Below are positions 25,705 to 33,244 of a DNA stretch of 64,000 nucleotides, one piece after another. The stretch is from SCGC-AG-212-J23 sp035762345 (GTDB lineage Bacteria; Pseudomonadota; Gammaproteobacteria; Burkholderiales; SG8-39). Where the stretch lies: positions 4,470 to 68,469 of the forward strand of contig DASTPE010000160.1 in NCBI GenBank assembly GCA_035762345.1. Direction: 5' to 3'. How positions within the stretch are numbered: position 1 is the first letter of the stretch; every line of letters starts with the position of its first letter. Below the pieces are notes generated by a model. The model searched no databases. It saw only the letters and a program-made list of their open reading frames with translations, and was not told the DNA's origin. The position numbers and the translations under genes are program-made.

Positions 25705-25888
25705 GTTGAAGTGGCTGGTGACCGTGCTGGTGGTCTTGGTGATTTTCGCCGTGCTCGCGCCGCGTTTCGGCGCCTGGCGTCTGCCGGGCGACTTCAGCAT
25801 CCCGGTGCGCGGACGAATCTACTACATTCCCCTTGCGAGCACGCTCGTGTTTTCGCTGCTAGTCTGGCTGATCAGCCGAATTCTCTGA
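25703..25888 (+). CDS. DUF2905-family small membrane protein
   Basis: 61-residue protein with two hydrophobic helices (residues 3-18 and 44-60) joined by a short loop holding the family motif RLPGDFSIPVRGRIYYIP. Function of DUF2905 is not known; size and topology suggest a small inner-membrane protein. Its ATG overlaps that of the divergent GST gene, and its end overlaps the convergent cca gene by 17 bases, so the whole gene is squeezed between two opposite-strand neighbours. Any promoter must lie inside the GST gene. Confidence 0.85.
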   Translation: MLKWLVTVLVVLVIFAVLAPRFGAWRLPGDFSIPVRGRIYYIPLASTLVFSLLVWLISRIL

Positions 25889-26906
25889 GCGCCTCGAGCC
25901 GCGCCTCGTCGACGAGTCGGCCGATGTCCGCGCCCTGCGCCGAGCTCGCGATCGCACCCGCGTCGACCGCCGCCGCGGCAGCGCGCGCGCGCTCGATGCG
26001 TGCTATGTCGATTCCCGGCTCGGCCAGCCGCGCTGCCTCGAGCAACTCTGCGAACCGTTCCGGGCGGCGGAAGGCATCGGCGCCTTTCAAGACGCCGAGC
26101 AATGCCTCCGGCGTGGATCTTTTCAGTCCCTCCTTGTTGCGAGCCGCGGCAAGGGCGAGCTCCCGTACATCGGTCGGCGCCCGCAGCCGCTCGCACAAAG
26201 CCTGCACTTCTCTTTCTCCGAGCGGCCACGCGAGCACCGCGAAGCGTACCGGCACCGACCCCGAAAATCGACGCGGCCATGCCCTGATCTCGGGAAACGC
26301 GTTCGCAAGCAGGCCGGTGCGCTGCATCACCTCGAACATCTGCTCGGGGTGCGGCTCGGCCAGGCCGCGCGCAAACTCCTGCCACACACGCTCCGCTACG
26401 AGGTAATCGGCCTCGCCCGATTCCACCATGCGGCGCATAAGCGCCATGGTGGTTTCGTGTACTAAAAAACCGAACCGAGCTGCAAACCGCGCGACGCGAA
26501 GGATACGCACGGGATCCTCCGCAAATGCTTCGCTCACGTGCCGCAACACCCCCGACTCAAGATCCTTCTTCCCTCCAAAGGGGTCGATCAGCGTCCCATC
26601 CTCGGCCTTCGCCATCGCATTGATGGTGAGATCCCGGCGTTTGAGGTCTGCCTCCAACGTGACTTCGGGCGATGCGTAGACCGTGAACCCTTTGTAGCCT
26701 CGGCCGCTCTTGCGCTCGGTGCGAGCAAGCGCGTATTCATCGTGCGTGTTGGGATGCAGGAATACCGGAAAGTCCTTGCCGACCGCCTTGAAGCCGAGGC
26801 GCACCATCTCTTCGGGAGTCGAGCCAACCACGACATAGTCGCGTTCCTTGACCGAGAGGCCGAGCAGCTCGTCGCGTACCGCACCGCCGACGAGGTAGAC
26901 CCTCAC
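25872..26906 (-). CDS. cca: CCA tRNA nucleotidyltransferase (no HD domain)
   Basis: Adds or repairs the CCA end of tRNAs. 344 residues; the N-terminal catalytic part matches E. coli Cca closely (MRVYLVGGAVRDELLG, HPNTHDEYALARTERKSG, LKRRDLTINAMA, EDPVRILRVARFAAR). In the metal motif the first Asp of DxD is replaced by Glu (KERDYVV, residues 21-23), a conservative change seen here directly. The protein is shorter than the 412 residues of E. coli and lacks the C-terminal HD phosphohydrolase domain, as in many betaproteobacteria. It is followed by the DUF2905 gene in convergent orientation. Confidence 0.95.
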   Translation of the reverse strand: MRVYLVGGAVRDELLGLSVKERDYVVVGSTPEEMVRLGFKAVGKDFPVFLHPNTHDEYALARTERKSGRGYKGFTVYASPEVTLEADLKRRDLTINAMAKAEDGTLIDPFGGKKDLESGVLRHVSEAFAEDPVRILRVARFAARFGFLVHETTMALMRRMVESGEADYLVAERVWQEFARGLAEPHPEQMFEVMQRTGLLANAFPEIRAWPRRFSGSVPVRFAVLAWPLGEREVQALCERLRAPTDVRELALAAARNKEGLKRSTPEALLGVLKGADAFRRPERFAELLEAARLAEPGIDIARIERARAAAAAVDAGAIASSAQGADIGRLVDEARLEALREFG

Positions 26907-26912
26907 CCGAAT

Positions 26913-27587
26913 CTAATTCCTCTTGGCGTACGGCTCGTCCTCGGCGACAAACTCAGTCTCGCGCCGCGCGGCATCGCACCACTCCCGCACGGCAGTGAGC
27001 GACTGCACGGCTTCGCAGTATGCGCGCGCGACCGGTGGCACTTCGACCGCATAGGTCTGGAAACGCATGACTACCGGCGCGTAGAAAGCCTCGGGGATGC
27101 CGAAGGCGCCGAAAAGAAACGGCCCATTCTTTCCGAAGCGCGCGCGACAGTCCGACCAGATGCCAACGACGCGCTGGATGTCTTTGCTCGACGTGTCGTT
27201 CAGGCCCTGGCCCGGATAGCGGCCGCGGATGTTCATCGGCATCGCTCCCCGCAGCGCCTGGAAGCTCGAATGCATTTCTGCGCAGATCGAGCGCGCCACG
27301 CGCCGCGCACGGTCGTCTTGCGGCCAAAGCTTCTTCGCGGGATAAAGCTCGGCCACGGTTTCACAAATCGCCAGCGTGTCCCAAACCGGCTCGCCATCGA
27401 TTAGCAGCACCGGCACCTTGCCCGCGGCCGAATAGCGCTCGATGCCGGCGACGCGCAGCCCCCCGCTGCTCTCGTCGAACTTGAGCTGCACTTCCTCGAA
27501 CGGGATCTTGGCTTCGCGCATGAGCACCCAGGGGCGCATCGACCAGGATGAATAGTTCTTGTTGCCGATGACCAGGCCGAGCTTCAT
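26913..27587 (-). CDS. Glutathione S-transferase family protein
   Basis: 224-residue GST-like protein. The N-terminal thioredoxin-fold domain begins LGLVIGNKNYSSWSMRPWVL with the Ser pair typical of zeta-like enzymes (SSWS), then GKVPVLLIDGEPVWDTLAI with the glutathione-binding segment. The C-terminal helical domain contains GIPEAFYAPVVMRF. Such proteins are common in betaproteobacteria, and the individual substrate cannot be told. It stands 6 bases before cca and 10 bases after the sensor kinase gene on the same strand. Confidence 0.88.
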   Translation of the reverse strand: MKLGLVIGNKNYSSWSMRPWVLMREAKIPFEEVQLKFDESSGGLRVAGIERYSAAGKVPVLLIDGEPVWDTLAICETVAELYPAKKLWPQDDRARRVARSICAEMHSSFQALRGAMPMNIRGRYPGQGLNDTSSKDIQRVVGIWSDCRARFGKNGPFLFGAFGIPEAFYAPVVMRFQTYAVEVPPVARAYCEAVQSLTAVREWCDAARRETEFVAEDEPYAKRN

Positions 27588-27597
27588 GCGCCAAAGT

Positions 27598-28989
27598 CTA
27601 GCGCGGCAGCGCGAGTTCGGCGACGAGTCCGCCGGCGGCGTTGCGCAGCGTCACGTCGCCACCATGCCAGCGGGCAATGTTGCGCGCGATGCCCAGGCCG
27701 AGGCCAGTGCCTCCGCTTTCCATGTTGCGCGAATCATCAAGACGGTAAAAAGGTTCGAATACCCGCTCAAGCTCCGGGTCCGGTATGCCCGGACCACGGT
27801 CACGGATAGCGATCCTGAGGTGCTCCGCAGAATCTGCGATTTCGATTTCCGCCGCGCCCCCGTAGCGGATCGCGTTCTCGATCAGGTTGTCGAGGCAGCG
27901 GCGCAGCCCCTGCGGATCGGCGCGGTAGGGAGCCAGCGGCGCGCCCCGCACCGTGAGCGCCTGGCCGGCTTCGCGCCGGTCTTCGCAAACGCTCTCGATC
28001 AAGGCGCCGACGTCCACGGGCCGGCGCTCCGTACCCTTGCCTACGCTGGAGAAAAACTTCAGCGTCTCTCCCACCATGCTCTGCATTTCGTCGAGGTCGC
28101 GCAGCACCTTTGCGCGCGCGTCCGGATCGGAGAGCATCTCGGCGCGCAGGCGCAAGCGGGTGATCGGCGTCTTTAGATCGTGCGAGATGGCGCCCAGCAG
28201 CCGACCGCGCTCCACCAGGTAGCGGCGAACCCGTTCCTGCATGCGGTTGAATGCGGCGATGACACGGCGAACCTCGCTCGGCCCGGCTTCACGAAGCGGA
28301 GCGCTTTCCGGGTCCTGGCCAATCGCGTCGGCGGCGCGCGCGAGGCGGTCGAGAGAGCGGGTAGTCATGCGCACGAGGAAGGCCGCCAAGCCGAAGCACA
28401 CGAGCAAGAGCAGCAGCAGGATCGGTGCGAGCGACTCAAAGCGCCTCAACGGTTCCTGCGGTACATTGACATCGAACACCGCCACGGTGCCATCCTGCAG
28501 CCCGACCTGCACCACCATCGAGAATGGCTCGGGCATCAGGAAGTAGAAATGGCGAGCCATCCATAACTCGAACCGGCCAGCGGCAATGCCTTCGCCGACC
28601 AAGCCGCGCGTCCTCGGTTGCGGACTGATGTCGACCCGCACCGGCCACGGAGCGCCGATCTGCTTCTGCAGCGACTCGCTAAACTGCTTTTCATAGGCGT
28701 CGTGCTCGGAAAAACCGTTTTCCACCGCGACCGGACGCTCCGGAAGCGAGACCCGCAAGTGGCGCCCGCTTATTTCCTGCACCACGATGTGGCGCTCGGC
28801 GGGCGGCAGCCGGTCCAGGATGCGCGCGGTCTGGCTGATGCGCGCGGCAATCTGCAGCGAAGCGAGGCGGTAGACCGAGCTGCCGCGATCGAAGAGATGG
28901 ATGGCCGCGCTGCCCAGTTGCGCCAGCGCGAGGCCGGCCGCCAGCGCGAGTAGCGTGCGCCCGAAAAGCGAGCGCGGCAGAAAGCTCAC
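27598..28989 (-). CDS. Sensor histidine kinase (EnvZ/RstB-like)
   Basis: 463-residue inner-membrane kinase. Two transmembrane helices (about residues 8-28 and 188-208) enclose a periplasmic sensor region of about 160 residues; then a HAMP domain, the dimerisation helix with the phospho-His in AISHDLKTPITRLRLRAEM, and an ATPase domain with NLIENAIRYGG (N box), RDRGPGIP (G1) and GGTGLGLGIAR (G2). The ATG overlaps the end of the response regulator gene by 4 bases, so the pair is translationally coupled. The signal is unknown; next to the pair is a tiny exported peptide that might be its target. Confidence 0.93.
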   Translation of the reverse strand: MSFLPRSLFGRTLLALAAGLALAQLGSAAIHLFDRGSSVYRLASLQIAARISQTARILDRLPPAERHIVVQEISGRHLRVSLPERPVAVENGFSEHDAYEKQFSESLQKQIGAPWPVRVDISPQPRTRGLVGEGIAAGRFELWMARHFYFLMPEPFSMVVQVGLQDGTVAVFDVNVPQEPLRRFESLAPILLLLLLVCFGLAAFLVRMTTRSLDRLARAADAIGQDPESAPLREAGPSEVRRVIAAFNRMQERVRRYLVERGRLLGAISHDLKTPITRLRLRAEMLSDPDARAKVLRDLDEMQSMVGETLKFFSSVGKGTERRPVDVGALIESVCEDRREAGQALTVRGAPLAPYRADPQGLRRCLDNLIENAIRYGGAAEIEIADSAEHLRIAIRDRGPGIPDPELERVFEPFYRLDDSRNMESGGTGLGLGIARNIARWHGGDVTLRNAAGGLVAELALPR

Positions 28990-29702
28990 GGCAGGCGCTC
29001 CACCGTCGCGGCAAGGATGTAGCCCTCGCTGCGCACCGTCTTGATGATGCGCGGCTCGCGTGCGTCGTCGCGCAGCCTTACGCGCAGCCGGCTTACCTGC
29101 ACGTCGATCGACCGGTCGAGCGGCGTACCGTCGCGCCCGACGGTCAGGTCCATCAGCTGATTACGGTCGAGCACGCGGTTCGGATGCTCGACGAACACCG
29201 TGAGCAGCCTGAACTCCGCGCCGCTCAGTGCCACTATCACCCCGTCGGGCGCGACCAGCTGCCGCGCGGCGGAGTCGAGCGTCCAACCAGCGAAGCGCAC
29301 GCGCAGCGTGTCGCCGCGCATGGGCGGCAGGCCGCGCGTACGGCGCAGGATGGTCTTGATGCGAGCGAGGAGCTCGCGCGGACTGAACGGCTTCGCGAGG
29401 TAATCGTCGGCACCCATCTCGAGGCCGACGATACGGTCGACCTCCTCGGCGCGCGCGGTCAGCATGATCACCGGCAGGCTAGAGCCCGCGCGCAAATCCC
29501 GGCAGAGCGTAAGGCCGCTGTCCCCGGGCAGCATGAGATCGAGCACCACGATGTCCGGGCGCGTCTGCTCCAAGCTGCGCAGCATCGCACGGCCGTCGTT
29601 CGCGAGCGACACTCGAAAGCCGTTCCTCTGCAGGTATTCACCCAGCAGCTTGCGGATCTCGGCGTCGTCATCGACCACCAGGACGTGGTCCGGCCGTTCC
29701 AT
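28986..29702 (-). CDS. OmpR-family response regulator
   Basis: 238 residues: receiver domain with the acidic pair in VVDDDAE (about 10), phospho-acceptor Asp in DIVVLDLMLPGD, the Thr of MLTARAEE and the Lys of LAKPF, then a winged-helix DNA-binding domain (LSGAEFRLLTVFVEHPN, SIDVQVSRLRVRLRDD, TVRSEGYILAA). ATG 29702 (MERPDHVLVVDDD) was chosen over an ATG 17 codons upstream because it matches the family beginning. Upstream, 31 bases from the start, lies a pair of 15-base direct repeats that may be its own binding site. Confidence 0.93.
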   Translation of the reverse strand: MERPDHVLVVDDDAEIRKLLGEYLQRNGFRVSLANDGRAMLRSLEQTRPDIVVLDLMLPGDSGLTLCRDLRAGSSLPVIMLTARAEEVDRIVGLEMGADDYLAKPFSPRELLARIKTILRRTRGLPPMRGDTLRVRFAGWTLDSAARQLVAPDGVIVALSGAEFRLLTVFVEHPNRVLDRNQLMDLTVGRDGTPLDRSIDVQVSRLRVRLRDDAREPRIIKTVRSEGYILAATVERLP

Positions 29703-29732
29703 CGCGGCGCTATATCTGCACCGAGGCGTCCG

Positions 29733-29769
29733 GTGCGTCAAGCGATGTAACACAGTGTGTCAAGCGACG
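29733..29769 (+). promoter_or_regulatory. Direct repeat pair in the response regulator / small peptide intergenic region
   Basis: Two copies of GTGYGTCAAGCGAYG (29733-29747 and 29755-29769; two pyrimidine differences) start 22 bases apart, two helical turns, in the 137-base gap between the response regulator and the divergent small-peptide gene. OmpR-family regulators bind direct repeats in phase with the helix, so autoregulation and control of the peptide gene from this site are plausible. The binding itself is inference. Confidence 0.5.
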
Positions 29770-29839
29770 CGGCGTGAAATCCTGCGGTTACAGGCGGCCG
29801 CTTTAATCGTCGGGTCGTACCCAACCCACAGGAGACCCA

Positions 29840-30010
29840 ATGAAAGCTACGCTTGCCGCCGTATTGGCCGCGCTGTTCGGCCTGCTCGCGCTGTCCGCCC
29901 ATGCCGCGCCGCTGCCGCAATCGGGCGTGCAGCCGCTCGACATCCAAGCGCCGCCGGCCGCGGACGACGACAAGGACAAGGACAAGGAGAAGGACAAGAA
30001 GGACGGCTGA
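29840..30010 (+). CDS. Small exported peptide with Lys/Asp-rich tail (56 residues)
   Basis: Short gene with a GGAG ribosome site at 29831-29834. The product has a clear signal peptide (MKATLAAVLAALFGLLALSA, cleavage after AHA near residue 23), a proline-rich middle (PLPQSGVQPLDIQAPPA) and a highly charged end of alternating Asp and Lys (DDDKDKDKEKDKKDG). The mature peptide of about 33 residues would be periplasmic or secreted. No family was recognised. It is divergent from a two-component system and followed by its own terminator, so it is an independent unit likely controlled by that system. The charged tail could bind metals, polyamines or envelope polymers; this is a guess. Confidence 0.72.
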   Translation: MKATLAAVLAALFGLLALSAHAAPLPQSGVQPLDIQAPPAADDDKDKDKEKDKKDG

Positions 30011-30103
30011 TACAGCAAAGGAGTGTCAGCCGGAGCTCGGAATCGAACCGACGGAAGCAAGAACCCACAGATCCGGCGCTGAATTCCTCCCTGGTGTGAC
30101 TCG

Positions 30104-30128
30104 AGCCCCGCTTGCGGGGCTTTTTTTT
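30104..30128 (+). terminator. Rho-independent terminator after the small peptide gene
   Basis: Stem AGCCCCG / CGGGGCT with a CTTG loop followed by eight T. It lies 94 bases after the peptide stop codon. The T-run touches the stop codon of the convergent gpt gene; for that strand no T-run follows the stem, so it acts mainly in the plus direction. Confidence 0.85.
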
Positions 30129-30645
30129 AGCCCGGCCCGGGGGCGACGCGTCCGCCATCCTTGATCGGCGTGGCGAACTTGTACTCGATGTCCCACGGGA
30201 AATGGATCCACTTCGTCTGCTTGAACTCCTTGACGAACGTGTCGACTACCGCCCGGCCGGCCGGCTTGGCGTAGAGGCAGGCGAAGTGCGCGCGCGGAAG
30301 GAGCTGACGCACCACCTGCGCGGTCTTGCCGGTGTCGACGAGATCGTCGATCAGGAGATAGCCGTCGCCCTTCCCGGTCACGCCCTTGAGCACCTCGACC
30401 TTCCCCTGCTGTTGCGCGGACGCCCCCGCCGAGCATGAGTCGTAGCTAGTGACGCAGATCGTGTCGATCAGCCGGATGTCGAGCTCGCGCGCCACGAGCG
30501 CCGCGGGCACGAGGCCGCCACGCGTGACGGCGATGATGCCTTTCCACGGGCCCTTCTGGTGGAGCACTTCGGACAGGTAGCGCGCGTCGCGGTGTAACTC
30601 GACCCACGAGATGATGATCTCGTCTTCGTAGGGAACACGCGCCAT
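30127..30645 (-). CDS. gpt: Xanthine/guanine phosphoribosyltransferase
   Basis: 172-residue type I phosphoribosyltransferase of the Gpt kind, which converts xanthine or guanine plus PRPP into the nucleotide. The PRPP-binding motif LLIDDLVDTGKTA is at about residues 97-109, the IIAVTRGGLVPAAL strand near 37-50 binds pyrophosphate, and KWIHFPWDIE matches the end of E. coli Gpt. It is about 20 residues longer than E. coli Gpt, mostly in a loop after TSYDSCSAG. The ATG at 30645 lies 8 bases after the ABC permease gene on the same strand, which supports a purine substrate for that transporter. Confidence 0.9.
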   Translation of the reverse strand: MARVPYEDEIIISWVELHRDARYLSEVLHQKGPWKGIIAVTRGGLVPAALVARELDIRLIDTICVTSYDSCSAGASAQQQGKVEVLKGVTGKGDGYLLIDDLVDTGKTAQVVRQLLPRAHFACLYAKPAGRAVVDTFVKEFKQTKWIHFPWDIEYKFATPIKDGGRVAPGPG

Positions 30646-30653
30646 GCAAGATT

Positions 30654-31427
30654 CTAGCGGTTTGCCTGCCCGCGGAAAGCCCAGCCGGTGAAGCGCGCTT
30701 CGATCGCCGCGGTCGCCGCGTAGAGAAGGATGCCGAGGACCGCCAACACGAGCAGGCCCGCGAACACGATCGGGACCTGAAACGCCGCCTGGGCGTCCAG
30801 CATCAGCTTGCCGATGCCCTTGTTCGCGCCCACCGTTTCGGACACCACCGCGCCGACGAAAGCGAGCGTGATCGCCACCTTGAGCGAGCCGAAGAAGTAA
30901 GGCAGCGAGCGCGGGATCCCGACCTTGCGCATGATGTCGAGCTTGGAGGCGCCGAGCGCACGCAGCACGTCCTCGAGCTCGGGCTCGGTGGTCGCGAGCC
31001 CGGTCGCGACGTTGACCACGATCGGAAAGAAGGAGATGAGGAATGCCGTCAGCACTGCCGGGATCTCGCCGAGGCCGAACCAGAGGATGAGCACGGGCAC
31101 CACCGCGACCTTCGGGATCGAGTTGAAACCGATCAGCACCGGGTAGATTCCGGCATAGAGCGCCCGGTGCCAACCGATCGCAATCCCGAGCGCGAGGCCG
31201 AACACCGTGGCGACCAGGAACCCGGCGAGCGTAGTCCAAAGGGTAACGAAGGAGTTGTCCAAGATCGCCTTCCTGTACTGCCACAGCGCGCCGAACACAT
31301 CCGAGGGCGAGGGAAGGATAGTGAGCGGCACGTCGAGCGCCTTGCACAAGCTCTCCCAGGAAACAAAAAGCAGAATTACGAAAGCAATCGGGGACAGCAC
31401 CTTGATCGCGAACTCGCGCCTATCCAC
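30654..31427 (-). CDS. ABC transporter permease (SsuC/TauC-like)
   Basis: 257-residue inner-membrane permease with about six helices and the EAA-type loop GASKLDIMRKVGIPRSLPYF that contacts the ATPase. It belongs to the binding-protein-dependent importers that carry nitrate, taurine, sulfonates, pyrimidine precursors or nucleobases. Order in this operon is binding protein, ATPase, permease, gpt, with the permease start overlapping the ATPase end by 8 bases. Between gpt and the urate genes a purine or ureide substrate is the best guess, but the permease itself does not show it. Confidence 0.9.
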   Translation of the reverse strand: MDRREFAIKVLSPIAFVILLFVSWESLCKALDVPLTILPSPSDVFGALWQYRKAILDNSFVTLWTTLAGFLVATVFGLALGIAIGWHRALYAGIYPVLIGFNSIPKVAVVPVLILWFGLGEIPAVLTAFLISFFPIVVNVATGLATTEPELEDVLRALGASKLDIMRKVGIPRSLPYFFGSLKVAITLAFVGAVVSETVGANKGIGKLMLDAQAAFQVPIVFAGLLVLAVLGILLYAATAAIEARFTGWAFRGQANR

Positions 31428-32184
31428 GGCCGATCAGGCTTCTCAGTTCATGCACGATGTGCTGAAACCCCGGGGTGTAGGTCAGGTCGAGGTCGCGCGG
31501 CCGCGGGAACGGCACATCGCAGCGGCGCACGATGCGACCGGGGCGACTCGACATCACGTACACCGTATCTGCGAGGAACACCGCCTCGCGCAGGTCGTGC
31601 GTCACCAGCATGACCGTGACCCTGCGCGCCGCCTGCAGATCGCGCAGCGCCGACCAGAGCTCCTCGCGCGTGAACGCGTCGAGCGCCGCGAACGGCTCGT
31701 CGAGCAGCAGGATTTCGGGCTCGTGGATCAGCGCGCGGCAGATCGAGGTGCGCTGCTGCATCCCGCCGGATAGCTCCCACGGATGCTTCCCGGTGAACCC
31801 CGCCAGGCCGACGGAGTGCAGCAAGTCCTTTGCTTTGTCGGCGAATTTGCGCCTGTCGAAATTCGACCGGTACGGCTCCACGATCTCGAGCGGCAACAGC
31901 ACGTTCTCGAGCGCGGTGCGCCAGGGCAGGAGGTTCGAGTTCTGGAACGCCATGCCGACCGACTTGAGCGGCCCGGTGACGGGTTTGCCCTCGAAGCTCA
32001 AGCTTCCCGAAGCCGCAGGATGCAACCCCGAGATGAGCTTCATGAGCGAGCTCTTGCCGCAGCCCGAGGGTCCGACGACGGCTATGAACTCTCCTTGTGC
32101 GATGTCGAGCGTCACCTCGTCAATTGCACGGACCGCGGCGGCGCCGCGGCCGTAGGCCATCGAGACTTGGCGAAGGCTGACCAA
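31420..32184 (-). CDS. ABC transporter ATP-binding protein (SsuB/TauB-like)
   Basis: 254-residue ATPase that drives the neighbouring permease. Walker A GPSGCGKSS (about residues 39-47), Q-loop at FQNSNLLPW, signature LSGGMQQR, Walker B ILLLDEPFAALD and the switch His in VTHDLREAV are all intact. It lies 4 bases after the binding-protein gene and overlaps the permease gene by 8 bases, so all three are made together. Closest family group by eye is the nitrate/taurine/nucleobase type. Confidence 0.93.
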   Translation of the reverse strand: MVSLRQVSMAYGRGAAAVRAIDEVTLDIAQGEFIAVVGPSGCGKSSLMKLISGLHPAASGSLSFEGKPVTGPLKSVGMAFQNSNLLPWRTALENVLLPLEIVEPYRSNFDRRKFADKAKDLLHSVGLAGFTGKHPWELSGGMQQRTSICRALIHEPEILLLDEPFAALDAFTREELWSALRDLQAARRVTVMLVTHDLREAVFLADTVYVMSSRPGRIVRRCDVPFPRPRDLDLTYTPGFQHIVHELRSLIGRG

Positions 32185-32188
32185 AAAA

Positions 32189-33193
32189 CTACTTCACCAG
32201 GCGCTGCTCCCGCGGCGGCAGGTACTGGGCAGTGAAGATGTCCGCGGCCTTCGGCTTGTTGGTGTACTGGAAGGTGAGCCCGATCTGTTCGATCGAGCGC
32301 TCGAGGCGCTTCATGTCGACGGCGCCAAGGCCGTTCTTCTGCACGTCGGAAGTGACGAAGTTCTTCGCGAGCGAAAGCTTCAGGCGCTCCAGCTCGACTT
32401 CGCGCTTCGCGATCGGGTTGCGCTTCATGAGCGAGTCGATCGCGGTCTCCGGGCTCTTGACCGTGTCCTGGATGCCGCGGATCGTCGCTCTTACGAACCC
32501 CGCCACCGCCTTCGGCGAGAAACGCATGAAATCGGGGTTGGCGATGATCACGTTGCCGTAGAGGTCGACGCCGTAGTCGCGCATGTGAAGCACCACGATG
32601 TCCTCGTCCCTTACGCCGTTCGCCTTCAAATTCATGTAGGAGGAGAACCAGAACCCCGTGATCGCATCCACCTTTCCCTGCGCGAGCATCGGCTCGCGCA
32701 CCGGGAAGCCGATGTTCTCGATCTTCACCTTGGAGGCGTCGATCTTGTTCGCCTGCACGAAGATCGGCCACTGCGCGTAGGCGCCGTCCGGCGCCGGAGC
32801 GCCGAGCACCTTGCCTTCCAGGTCCTTGGGCTTTGCGATGCCATTCTTCTTCAGCGTGACGATGGAGAATGCCGGCGTGTCGTAGACCATCATGACCGCC
32901 TTCACTGGCAAGTTGCGCGGATTGTCGCGGTACTTCACCAGCGAATTGATGTCGGCAAAGCCCATTTCGTAGGCGCCGGAGGCGACCCGGTTGATGCCCT
33001 CGACCGAGCCCGCGCCCGGATCAATGGATACGTTGAGCCCCTCGGCCTTGTAGTAGCCTTTGTCGATCGCGACGAAATACGGCGCCGCCGGCCCCTCGAA
33101 GCGCCAGTCGAGCGCGAAGCGGACGGCGACCTCTTTTTGGGCGAGCGCGGCACCGGAAAAGAGCGCGGCAGCGAGCAGAGCGGCAAAGCGCAT
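32189..33193 (-). CDS. ABC transporter periplasmic binding protein (NMT1/THI5-like)
   Basis: 334-residue exported binding protein. Signal peptide MRFAALLAAALFSGAALAQ, then the NMT1/SsuA-like fold (FALDWRFEGPAAPYFVAIDKGYY near residue 26, an aromatic-rich start typical of ligands with flat rings). ATG 33193 is preferred over a frame start 14 codons upstream because it gives the clean signal peptide. It is the first gene of the operon with the ATPase, permease and gpt. Members of this family bind pyrimidines, thiamine precursors, sulfonates or nucleobases; context favours a purine-related ligand. Confidence 0.88.
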   Translation of the reverse strand: MRFAALLAAALFSGAALAQKEVAVRFALDWRFEGPAAPYFVAIDKGYYKAEGLNVSIDPGAGSVEGINRVASGAYEMGFADINSLVKYRDNPRNLPVKAVMMVYDTPAFSIVTLKKNGIAKPKDLEGKVLGAPAPDGAYAQWPIFVQANKIDASKVKIENIGFPVREPMLAQGKVDAITGFWFSSYMNLKANGVRDEDIVVLHMRDYGVDLYGNVIIANPDFMRFSPKAVAGFVRATIRGIQDTVKSPETAIDSLMKRNPIAKREVELERLKLSLAKNFVTSDVQKNGLGAVDMKRLERSIEQIGLTFQYTNKPKAADIFTAQYLPPREQRLVK

Positions 33194-33244
33194 GGAATTC
33201 CCCCGGTTGGATTGGCGAAGCAAGTCTAATGCCAAAAGACACGC

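Noticed and set aside
30029..30077. tRNA-like T-arm on the minus strand (GGTTCGATTCC) with flanking GCCGGA/TCCGGC repeat
   Set aside because: Only 49 bases lie between the putative acceptor arms, the T-stem has just four pairs, and no D-arm or anticodon arm can be folded. Probably chance.
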